From NCBI GenBank assembly GCA_964448135.1, contig CAYUVH010000057.1, forward strand, positions 1 to 64,000: 64,000 nucleotides of DNA, given 5' to 3'. The position numbers and the translations under genes were made by a program. Shown here one piece after another: positions 50,243 to 57,929 of the stretch. Source of the stretch: CAYUVH01 sp964448135. GTDB taxonomy: Bacteria > Verrucomicrobiota > Verrucomicrobiia > Limisphaerales > UBA8199. Each line of letters starts with the position of its first letter. Position 1 is the first letter of the stretch. Below the pieces are notes generated by a model, which did no database searches, had not been told where the DNA came from, and saw only the letters and a list, made by a program, of their open reading frames with translations.

Positions 50243-51322
50243 TCAGGCGACCGCCTGAACTTCAGCGCGCGCCGCCTCGGCTGGTTCCTGGTCGCTGAAG
50301 CCATGCTTGTCCCACTTCGGGTCGAGGCCGAGATTCTTGAGCATCTTGAGATCGTCTTCGACCGGTCGGTTTAACGTAGTAAGGTAATTTCCAACCATGA
50401 GCGCACTCGCGCCGGATTTAAAGATCCAGTCCTGGTGGTCGGGAAGATTCACGGTCCGCCCGCCGGCAATCATGATTTCCTGTTTCGGCAGGATGAAGCG
50501 GAAGCAGGCGATTGATTTCAGAATCTCGAGGGGGGGCAGGGGAGGATTCGCGGCGTAGGGCGTGCCGGGAATCGGATTCAGGATGTTGATCGGGACGATG
50601 TGTACGCCCAGTTCTCTCAATGAAAAGGCCAGCTCGCAGCGATCCGCGCGGGTTTCGCCCATGCCCAGAATACCACCGGAGCAAATTTTGATTCCGGCCT
50701 GCTTCAAATGACGGATCGTTTGAACGCGTTCTTCATAAGTATGCGTGGTGCAGACCTCCGGGAAAAACCGCCGGGAGGATTCAAGGTTATGATTGTAGCA
50801 CTCCAGTCCGGCGTCCTTGAGGCGATGCGCGATCTTTTCATCTTTGATGATGCCCAGCGAAGCATCCGGCCGCGCCTTGCCATTGGCCTTCAATTCGGAA
50901 AGGTGGTCGCAAATCTCGTCCAGCGCAGGTCCCTCGGACAATCCACGCCAGGCAGCAACCATGCCAAGGGCCGTCACGCCGTTGGCTTTAGCCTCGTCGG
51001 CTGCAGCAGTCATTGAATCACGGTCAATCAAGCCATATCGCGGTGAATCAGTCTGATAGGAAGCCGATTGCGAGCAAAACTTGCAATTCTCCGAGCACCC
51101 CCCTGCCTTCACATTCACAATCGAGCAAAGATGGACCTTGTTGCCCTTGAAGTGTTCCCGAATCCGATTCCCCCACGTGAGCAGCTCCTCGATCTCCGGC
51201 TGGCTGTCACGTTCGAACAGCCACAGGCCTTCGGCGCGCGTGATCTCGCCACCATTCAGCACTCGTTGTCCCAGTTCCGCGATCCGGCTTTTGGAGTTTG
51301 CGTCAATCAGTTGCGCGCTCAT
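50243..51322 (-). CDS. bioB: Biotin synthase
   Basis: 359 residues from the ATG at 51322 (MSAQLIDANS); an ATG 12 bp upstream is also in frame. The radical SAM motif CSENCKFCSQS (CxxxCxxC, about residue 70) and the [2Fe-2S] ligands and substrate residues in the following barrel (CYNHNLESS, ICSGGILGMGE, INILNPIPGTP) are typical. It inserts sulfur into dethiobiotin. No other bio genes are in the window. A hairpin terminator after lepB lies 66 bp upstream, so bioB should have its own promoter at 51323-51387. Confidence 0.96.
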   Translation of the reverse strand: MSAQLIDANSKSRIAELGQRVLNGGEITRAEGLWLFERDSQPEIEELLTWGNRIREHFKGNKVHLCSIVNVKAGGCSENCKFCSQSASYQTDSPRYGLIDRDSMTAAADEAKANGVTALGMVAAWRGLSEGPALDEICDHLSELKANGKARPDASLGIIKDEKIAHRLKDAGLECYNHNLESSRRFFPEVCTTHTYEERVQTIRHLKQAGIKICSGGILGMGETRADRCELAFSLRELGVHIVPINILNPIPGTPYAANPPLPPLEILKSIACFRFILPKQEIMIAGGRTVNLPDHQDWIFKSGASALMVGNYLTTLNRPVEDDLKMLKNLGLDPKWDKHGFSDQEPAEAARAEVQAVA

Positions 51323-51387
51323 GGTTGACAGCATAATACCGGAGGCTGCCGGTTACAACCTTAAAAGATTGAAGCGATAAGATGGAA

Positions 51388-51411
51388 AGGCCTCCCGGGA
51401 TAGGGAGGCCT
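51388..51411 (-). terminator. Hairpin terminator after lepB
   Basis: AGGCCTCCC (51388-51396) and GGGAGGCCT (51403-51411) form a perfect 9-bp stem with a 6-nt loop, 19 nt beyond the lepB stop in the direction of transcription. A TTTCCATCTT stretch follows on the minus strand. The T tract is imperfect. Confidence 0.65.
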
Positions 51412-51429
51412 GATTGAGTTTATCTGACC

Positions 51430-52053
51430 CTACTGGACGATCAGGCCGAGAATATTTTTGCGCGGAACGGGGCCGTAAACACGACTGTCGATCGAGTTCA
51501 TGCGGTTGTCCCCCAGCACGAAAACCTGGTTCGGTCCGCAGCGGAAAAGTTGCTCGTTCACGTCCTCCTGGGGGTAAGTCGGAGTGTTCGGAGGAAGGTA
51601 CGGCTCTTCGAGCTTCCGCCCATTTACGAAAACCAAGCCGCTCTTGATATAAACCGTATCGCCTGCCTCCGCCACCACGCGCTTGACCGAGAAACCCTGG
51701 TCGCTGGGGTCGCACAGGACGACCACGTCATTCACATGCGGGGAGCGCACGTGAAAAATCCAGCGGTTAAGGAGATAATGCTCCGAATCGTGCAAGGTCG
51801 GGAACATGCTGACGCCGACCACGGTCACTGATTGGAGAAAGAAATGACTGATGACCAGGTAACTTACCAGAGCGAGCGTCACCACCGTAAGGGCCTGAGA
51901 GGCCAGCCGGAGGTATCGCTTTAAACCGTGTGCTTTTTCTCCATCCCTGATCACAGTAACGGTCTCCCCTACAGGCAGCGTGGTTGCCGCTCCCTCCCTT
52001 GTTGCTCTCTGTTCCAGAATCACTTCTCCTACAATATGATGCAGAATGTTCAA
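51430..52053 (-). CDS. lepB: Signal peptidase I
   Basis: 207 residues. One membrane anchor (LTVVTLALVSYLVISHFFL, about residues 55-73) is followed by the catalytic Ser in VVGVSMFPTL (about residue 81) and the base Lys in GFSVKRVVAEAGD (about residue 124), then the box E motif VLGDNRMNSIDSR (about residue 183). It removes signal peptides from exported proteins, consistent with the many secreted products here. The ATG at 52053 starts a 50-residue polar N-terminus that is longer than usual. Confidence 0.95.
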   Translation of the reverse strand: MNILHHIVGEVILEQRATREGAATTLPVGETVTVIRDGEKAHGLKRYLRLASQALTVVTLALVSYLVISHFFLQSVTVVGVSMFPTLHDSEHYLLNRWIFHVRSPHVNDVVVLCDPSDQGFSVKRVVAEAGDTVYIKSGLVFVNGRKLEEPYLPPNTPTYPQEDVNEQLFRCGPNQVFVLGDNRMNSIDSRVYGPVPRKNILGLIVQ

Positions 52054-52211
52054 TCCGACAATGGACGGAGATTACGCAATCCCCCTCCGGGCAAAATACG
52101 GAATGCCGTGAGGAGGCGAAAAACCCATGCCAGGTGCATTAGGCCCTAAAACAAAGGGTTTCTCTTAACCAATCGGAGGGTTCCACGGGCGGCGATAGGG
52201 AAACCGAAACG

Positions 52212-53504
52212 CTAAAGCTTCCAGCCCTGCCGGTATTCAGTGCGAATAAAGGCTTCCGCTTGCGGGCAATTTTTGGCCTTTAACCGGGCAGCGTCCCAAT
52301 CGATTTTCTGGCCACTTCGATAGGCTATAATTCCCAGAAGAACCGCTTCCGTGAGATTGCCGGCATATGCAAAATTGCACGTGGTCGGGCTCCCGGTTTT
52401 GCAGGCTTGGACCCATTCGTTGTGATGGCCCATGGATTTTGGAATGAATGGCTCAGGCGCGCGAAAAGCTTTGAATTTCTCCTCCGGCAAAAGCAGGTGC
52501 TTTCCGTAATCGGCCAAGAGCATGCCTTTTTTGCCAACGAAAAGCACACCATTCGGCCAGTCTGAAACTTTTCCCTCGGCAATCAAAACCGGTTGTTTGC
52601 CGCCATCGTACCAAGTGAGCCGCACGGGAGGCAATTTTTCGCGGGCCGGGAATTCGTAATGGGCGGTCGTCCACGCCGGCACGGTTTCAGGATGCGGGGG
52701 CGGGCCTTCGGCTTGGACCGTTGTGGGGCTGCCCAGCTTTAAAGCCCAGAACGCCAGATCCATATAATGGCAGGCCATGTCGCCGAAGATGCCTTCGCCG
52801 AACGCCCACCAGCGACGCCAGGTCTTGGGAATATATTCCGGGCTGTAGGGGCGTTCTGCCACGGGACCGAGCCAGAGATCCCAATGCAAGCCGGCCGGAA
52901 TCGGCGGCGTGTCCGTGGGGCGTTCGCCGCCAGGCAGCGTCTTGACGCACCACACGTGACACTCGCGTACCTCGCCGATGGCACCGGATTGGACCAATTC
53001 TACGGCGCGCCGGTAATTGTCTCCGGCATGGATCTGCGTGCCCATTTGCGTCGCGAGTTTGGGATTCTTCGCGGCAAGATTCGTGATGGTGCGGGCTTCG
53101 AAGATGGTGTGCGTGAGCGGTTTTTCGCAGTAGACGTGCTTGCCGAGCTGAAGGGCCATTGAGGTCGCCACCGCATGCGTGTGATCGGCCGATCCGACGA
53201 CAATGGCGTCGAGATCCGCTTGCTCGAGCATTTTGCGAAAGTCGTTGTAAGTTTTGGCTCTGGGAAACTTCTTCTGCGCGGCAGCCAGCAAAGTGTCATC
53301 AATATCGCAGAGCGCGGCGATGTTCTCGCCTGAAACCTTGGAAAGGTCCTCGCCCGCCCGATTGGCGGTGCCGATCATGCCGATGTTCAGGCGGTCATTA
53401 GCCGAAGATTTGCGCGGCGCGGCCTGGAGGGCGCCCAACCACGCGCCCGCGGTCACAAAGGTGCTGGCTTGAAGGAATCGGCGCCGGGTAAAGCTAGAGT
53501 TCAT
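52212..53504 (-). CDS. Tat-exported Gfo/Idh/MocA oxidoreductase 1
   Basis: 430 residues from the ATG at 53504. A twin-arginine signal (FTRRRFLQASTFVTAGAWLG, residues 5-24) implies export already folded with its NAD(P). The Rossmann motif is degenerate (IGMIGTANRAGEDL). CEKPLTH supplies the catalytic Lys (about residue 130), and GDMACHYMDLAFW the distal His. These exported family members are abundant in Verrucomicrobiota and Planctomycetota and probably act on sugars released outside the cytoplasm; the substrate is unknown. Upstream residues in the same open frame (to 53699) lack family character. Confidence 0.9.
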   Translation of the reverse strand: MNSSFTRRRFLQASTFVTAGAWLGALQAAPRKSSANDRLNIGMIGTANRAGEDLSKVSGENIAALCDIDDTLLAAAQKKFPRAKTYNDFRKMLEQADLDAIVVGSADHTHAVATSMALQLGKHVYCEKPLTHTIFEARTITNLAAKNPKLATQMGTQIHAGDNYRRAVELVQSGAIGEVRECHVWCVKTLPGGERPTDTPPIPAGLHWDLWLGPVAERPYSPEYIPKTWRRWWAFGEGIFGDMACHYMDLAFWALKLGSPTTVQAEGPPPHPETVPAWTTAHYEFPAREKLPPVRLTWYDGGKQPVLIAEGKVSDWPNGVLFVGKKGMLLADYGKHLLLPEEKFKAFRAPEPFIPKSMGHHNEWVQACKTGSPTTCNFAYAGNLTEAVLLGIIAYRSGQKIDWDAARLKAKNCPQAEAFIRTEYRQGWKL

Positions 53505-53602
53505 TGAGCTTTGCCTGGAAGACGCACTTTCAGAGCCGGAGGTTTCCGGAATTAAAGGCAAATCGTAATGCTCACCGCAGGACTGTGTCGCCCGCAGCAA
53601 AC

Positions 53603-54010
53603 TCAGGCAGCGGGTTCCACAATGCTCGGACCCGAGCCGGTGGTTTTGGTAATGGCCTGGCGGAGATCTTCGAGCAGGAACGGCTTGCCAATGATGCAAT
53701 CCACCCCGGCCATGGTTTTGCCGGAGGCCTGGAGCATTTCCTTGTACGCCGTGATCATCACCACGGGCTGCCTGGGGTTGCGATGTTTGATTTCAGACGC
53801 CAGGGCATCACCCTTCATGCCGGGCATTTCGTAATCGGTGATGACAAGGTCGAATTTTTGTTCGCCCAGCGTGGTGAGCGCGTCCTTGCCGTTGCTGGTG
53901 GTTTTGACGACATGGCCGTCGAAATGGAGCATCATCCTGACCGCGTCACAAACAAAGGCCTCGTCGTCAACGACTAGAATGTGTCTTTGAGGAAAGGCTG
54001 GCTTGGTCAT
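53603..54010 (-). CDS. Stand-alone CheY-like receiver
   Basis: 135 residues forming one receiver domain: ILVVDDEAF at the N-terminus, phospho-acceptor Asp in DLVITDYEMPGMKGD (about residue 59), Thr in VVMITAYKE (about residue 87) and the conserved Lys in CIIGKPFLLEDL (about residue 109). There is no output domain. It could relay phosphate or regulate by protein contact; no kinase is adjacent. The start ATG at 54010 leaves a short N-terminal tail. Confidence 0.92.
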   Translation of the reverse strand: MTKPAFPQRHILVVDDEAFVCDAVRMMLHFDGHVVKTTSNGKDALTTLGEQKFDLVITDYEMPGMKGDALASEIKHRNPRQPVVMITAYKEMLQASGKTMAGVDCIIGKPFLLEDLRQAITKTTGSGPSIVEPAA

Positions 54011-54112
54011 CGTCTCGTTTAGCTGAGTTCAAACTAGCGGATTTCAAATAAAAGGCCAGCGATTTATGCGAGGGCGGAAGCCGCATGTACATGCCGGAAT
54101 GGATCGGAGGGA

Positions 54113-55417
54113 TCAGGGCAGCGTGCGGGCACGATAGAAGAGTTTCGGTGCCCCAACAGGCAGATTGGTTTGAAAGTCGATAGAGTATGCGGTGGGCTGG
54201 AGAATTGTGAGGCCCTGCCAATTGAGGAGGTTGGAGGAAGCTTGAACCTCGTACTGCCAGTCGGGATCGCCATTGAGCGTGAATTTGAACTGGCCTGCGC
54301 CGAGAAAACGAATCCGGTCGAGGGACGCGGAGCGGGCCGCGCCCAGGGGAACGAAGCGAAAATTGTGGATGATGACCTCGACCTCCTGATTGTCCGTCGG
54401 GGCGAGGCCGCTCATGAGCCAGAGGTTCAGCCGGACGTTTTCGTCGCCGGTGCGGGGGATGTCGAGGGTGTAGGTCCAGTTGGTGACGAGGTTGCCGGGC
54501 GCGGGATTATTCGTGAAAAACCCACGCTGGCTTTGAAAGGAGACCTGGTTGGTCTGCCAGACGAAAAGTTGGGTGGAGTTGGTTTGATTCGCCGGAACGG
54601 GATAACGGGCGAGATGGCCGGGGGGAATGTAGGGTTGGACGACGAATTGGGAGTTGTTGGAATCGCCGGCGTTGCCCCAGCGGGAGCATTCCACGTCAAT
54701 TTCCCGGTACGTGTAAGCCGGGTCGTCACTCCAGGTGAAGAGGCCGAGAATGGCGTTGGGATTGAGATTGTCCACGCGGGAGGCGAGTTCAAAGCGGTAG
54801 CTGCCGTAGCCGAAGGTGCGGGCAGAGACGAGTTCGGCGCACTGCCATTGGTTCGAGCGATTGGTAATGCGCAGGTGGAGTTGGCCGAGGGCGTCGAGCC
54901 AGACGTTGTTGGTGCTGTCGGAGAAATAGTTTGGTCCGGGGCCGACCAGACCGGCGCTGGTTTTGACCCACCAATCGTAACCGGAGAAGTTGAGGAAGCG
55001 TACGCCGGGAGATGGGCGCGTTACGACGGCGCTGGCAATGGCGGAGGAGTAAAGATTCGTGGAAAGCGTGGAAGTGCCGAGGACACAGGCTTGGGTGAAG
55101 CTGGAAGGGACGAGGAAGGCGGCGATGCGGGTGGCGTTGGGATCGCCGCCGCCGGTGGTGATGTCGGCGTTCCAGCTGCCGTCGGGTTGAATGGTGGTCA
55201 GGGGCTGGCCGCAGGTGGGTTTGGTCACCCAGCCGTAGCCGGGAACAAAGATGAAGGCGGCCACGCGATACGAGGCGAACGTGACGCCGGAGACCAGTCC
55301 GGCGAGGTTGCTGGTTGTGCCGTAGGCGGGCAGATTCGTAATCACCAGGGACGGCGACGCGGCGGCTTGTCCGAGGGCGAGGAGCGCCAGGAAGATGGGT
55401 GGAATAAATCGCTGCAT
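54113..55417 (-). CDS. Secreted GH16-like lectin/glucanase-fold protein with FYR C-terminal domain
   Basis: 434 residues from the ATG at 55417. Signal peptide PPIFLALLALGQAAAS. Residues about 20-120 form a small beta domain (YGWVTKPTCGQP). Residues about 140-350 have the concanavalin-like layout with YGSYRFELASRVDNL and a catalytic-looking EIDVECSRWG (ExDxE) as in GH16 enzymes. Residues about 365-434 are the shared C-terminal domain (YEVQASSNLLNW, terminal FYRARTLP). A secreted endoglycanase of GH16 relatives is likely but unproven. Confidence 0.8.
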   Translation of the reverse strand: MQRFIPPIFLALLALGQAAASPSLVITNLPAYGTTSNLAGLVSGVTFASYRVAAFIFVPGYGWVTKPTCGQPLTTIQPDGSWNADITTGGGDPNATRIAAFLVPSSFTQACVLGTSTLSTNLYSSAIASAVVTRPSPGVRFLNFSGYDWWVKTSAGLVGPGPNYFSDSTNNVWLDALGQLHLRITNRSNQWQCAELVSARTFGYGSYRFELASRVDNLNPNAILGLFTWSDDPAYTYREIDVECSRWGNAGDSNNSQFVVQPYIPPGHLARYPVPANQTNSTQLFVWQTNQVSFQSQRGFFTNNPAPGNLVTNWTYTLDIPRTGDENVRLNLWLMSGLAPTDNQEVEVIIHNFRFVPLGAARSASLDRIRFLGAGQFKFTLNGDPDWQYEVQASSNLLNWQGLTILQPTAYSIDFQTNLPVGAPKLFYRARTLP

Positions 55418-55471
55418 CACGGCCACGGCGAACAATAGCATTTTTGGTTGGCTGCTGGAGAGCCTTTATTT

Positions 55472-55541
55472 GGAGCGCCCCTCTCTGAACGGGCGAGTCT
55501 TTGAGGACATGGAAAAATGCCCGTTCGGAGACGGGCGCTCC
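55472..55541. repeat. Imperfect inverted repeat upstream of recQ
   Basis: GGAGCGCCCCTCTCTGAACG (from 55472, continuing GGC) pairs with GCCCGTTCGGAGACGGGCGC (from 55519, continuing TCC) as a long imperfect stem. It sits between the divergent GH16-like and recQ genes and looks like a palindromic intergenic repeat. Confidence 0.7.
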
Positions 55542-55582
55542 GAATATGTGCTTCCAAGCAGCGGTTTGGGTTCGGTAGATTC

Positions 55583-57760
55583 ATGGCGGTGGAAGCGAAG
55601 TTACTAGGATTGCTCAAGGAATACTTTGGGTTCTCGTCGTTCCGGCCGTTGCAACGGGAAATCATTACCGATGCATTGGCGGGCCGGGACACCTTCGCCC
55701 TCTTGCCGACGGGTGGCGGCAAGTCGCTGTGTTTTCAATTGCCCGCACTGGCGCAGCCGGGGCTTACGCTCGTCGTCTCGCCGCTCATCGCGCTGATGAA
55801 GGACCAGGTGGATGCCTTGCAGGCGAGTGGAGTGCCGGCCACATTTCTGAATTCTTCGCTCGCCGCTGGCGAATCGCGGCCACGGCTGCGGGGGTTGCAT
55901 CAGGGAGAATACCGGCTCCTGTATGTCGCGCCGGAACGGTTGATGTTGTCGGGGTTTTTGGAGGATCTGAAGAAGTGGAACGTCAAGCTGGTGGCGATTG
56001 ACGAGGCGCATTGCATCAGTGAATGGGGACACGATTTCCGGCCCGAATACCGGCAACTGGCCGGCCTGCGCGACAAACTGCCGGGCACCACGTTTATGGC
56101 GCTCACGGCGACGGCGACCAACCGCGTGCGCGATGATATCGTCAAGCAGCTCAAGCTGAAAAACCCGTCGTGTTACGTGGCGAGCTTTAATCGGCCGAAC
56201 CTGACTTACCGCGTGGCGGGGAAGCAGAAGGCGTACGATCAGTTGTTGAAATTCCTGCGGGCGCGGAAGGGGGAGAGCGGGATTATTTATTGCCAGGCGC
56301 GCAAGACGGCGGAGAGCATTGCGGAACGGCTGGATGAGGACGGGATCAAGGCGCGGCCGTATCACGCGGGGCTCACACCGAAGCAACGCTCGGAGAACCA
56401 GGAGCTTTTCCTGCGTGACGAGGTGAAGGTGGTGTGCGCGACGATTGCCTTCGGGATGGGCATCAACAAGCCCAACGTCCGCTATGTGATTCATTACGAT
56501 CTGCCGAAGAACATCGAAGGGTATTACCAGGAGACCGGGCGCGCTGGGCGTGATGGGCTGCCGAGCGAGTGTGTGCTGTTGTTCAGCGCGGGCGATGTCA
56601 TCAAGCAAAAGCGGTTCATCGAGGAAAAGCCCGATCCGCAGGAGCAGAAGATTGCGCGTGAGCAATTGGAGCGGATGGTGCATTACGCGGAGGATCGGCA
56701 CTGCCGGCGACGGGATTTGCTGAAGTATTTTGGCGAGGATTACGCGGAGGACAATTGCGGCGGTTGCGATAATTGCAATGCGCCGCGGGACACTTATGAC
56801 GGGACGCTGGCGGCGCAGAAGTTTTTGTCGTGCGTGTACCGCGTGAAACAGGCGAGCAATTTCGATTTCGGGATGAATCACATCGCCGAGGTTTTGACGG
56901 GCGCGGACACGGAGAATGTGCGCAAGCGCGCTCACGAGAAGCTGTCCACGTATGGCATCGGCAAGGAACACGGGAAGCAGGATTGGAAAGTGATCGGGCG
57001 GGAATTGGCACGGCTGGGCTTTGTGCTGCAATCCTCCGACCAATACAGCGTAGTATCGCTGACGGCGGAGGGGCTGGCGGCGCTGAAGGACCGGCGGAAG
57101 ATCATGCTGACGCGCGCGGCGGCGGCAACAAGTTCCCGTGCGCATAGCGCCGGTGAGATAGCGTGCGACGAAGCGTTGTTTGAGAAGTTGCGGAGTCTGC
57201 GGAAGATGTTGGCGGATGAACGCAGCGTGCCGCCGTACATTGTGTTTTCGGATGTGGCGCTGCGGCAGATGGCCCGGCTGTATCCGGCGACGGAAGCTGA
57301 CTTCGCGCGAATCAGCGGGGTGGGTGAGAAGAAGCTGCGGGAGTTCGGGCGCGTGTTTTTGGCGACGATCGCCGGCTATCTGGACACGAACCCGCGGCAG
57401 ATGTTTGCGGATGAGGCATTCGACGCGCCCTCGCGGCGAACGGAAAAGACAGCGCCCGGTGATGCCGCGGCCCAAACGTTGCGCCGGTTTCGGAATGGGG
57501 AATCGGTGCCGGAGATCGCGGCCGGGCGCGGAGTTACGACCGGGACGATTTATGGCCACCTGGCGAGTGCGATAGAGGGCGGGGAGGACGTGGATATCTC
57601 CCAGTTTGTCAGCGAACCGGAGAAAAGGGAGATCGAGGCGGCGTGTCGCAAGTTGGGGAAGGTGGGGTTGACGCCGATCTTTCAGGAGCTGGGTGGGAGG
57701 GTTACGTACGATCAGATAAAGCTGGTACGAGCCGCGTTGATGCGGCGAAGCGCCGACTGA
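55583..57760 (+). CDS. recQ: ATP-dependent DNA helicase RecQ
   Basis: 725 residues from the ATG at 55583. Helicase motifs: LLPTGGGKSLCFQLPAL (Walker A), IDEAHCISEWGHDFRPEY (DEAH plus RecQ loop) and YYQETGRAGRDG (motif VI). The zinc domain has C-(RRR)...CGGCDNC, followed by a winged helix, an HRDC domain (LRKMLADERSVPPYIVFSD, about residue 540) and a further HTH-like C-terminus (ESVPEIAAGRGVTTGTIYGHL). It unwinds recombination and replication intermediates. Domain order and length are normal for bacterial RecQ with the extra C-terminal HTH. Confidence 0.96.
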   Translation: MAVEAKLLGLLKEYFGFSSFRPLQREIITDALAGRDTFALLPTGGGKSLCFQLPALAQPGLTLVVSPLIALMKDQVDALQASGVPATFLNSSLAAGESRPRLRGLHQGEYRLLYVAPERLMLSGFLEDLKKWNVKLVAIDEAHCISEWGHDFRPEYRQLAGLRDKLPGTTFMALTATATNRVRDDIVKQLKLKNPSCYVASFNRPNLTYRVAGKQKAYDQLLKFLRARKGESGIIYCQARKTAESIAERLDEDGIKARPYHAGLTPKQRSENQELFLRDEVKVVCATIAFGMGINKPNVRYVIHYDLPKNIEGYYQETGRAGRDGLPSECVLLFSAGDVIKQKRFIEEKPDPQEQKIAREQLERMVHYAEDRHCRRRDLLKYFGEDYAEDNCGGCDNCNAPRDTYDGTLAAQKFLSCVYRVKQASNFDFGMNHIAEVLTGADTENVRKRAHEKLSTYGIGKEHGKQDWKVIGRELARLGFVLQSSDQYSVVSLTAEGLAALKDRRKIMLTRAAAATSSRAHSAGEIACDEALFEKLRSLRKMLADERSVPPYIVFSDVALRQMARLYPATEADFARISGVGEKKLREFGRVFLATIAGYLDTNPRQMFADEAFDAPSRRTEKTAPGDAAAQTLRRFRNGESVPEIAAGRGVTTGTIYGHLASAIEGGEDVDISQFVSEPEKREIEAACRKLGKVGLTPIFQELGGRVTYDQIKLVRAALMRRSAD

Positions 57761-57850
57761 AATACTGTTCCCTCCTTGTAACATCATCCTCGCAAATACG
57801 CTCCGGCTTTATTTGCCGGCGCGAAAACTCCTCCGCGCGCCAGCGCTGCC

Positions 57851-57912
57851 CTCTCTGTGCCTCCGTGTCTTTGTGGCTTAAGTCTTTCTCAGAAGAAATG
57901 AACCACAGAGAG
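57851..57912. repeat. CACAGAGAG inverted repeat
   Basis: CTCTCTGTG (57851-57859) and CACAGAGAG (57904-57912) face each other, with GTGTCTTTGTGGCTT and AACCACAG next to them. It lies between the convergent recQ and alaS genes and could serve as a two-way 3' end. Such cAGAGACACAGAG strings are a frequent intergenic repeat type in environmental genomes (recollection, not checked). Confidence 0.5.
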
Positions 57913-57929
57913 AAAAGTCTTTAACTTGT

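Noticed and set aside
55604..57787. 727-codon open frame antisense to recQ
   Set aside because: The plus strand encodes an unmistakable RecQ with all motifs. The antisense frame is arginine/leucine-rich without family character, as expected in GC-rich DNA.
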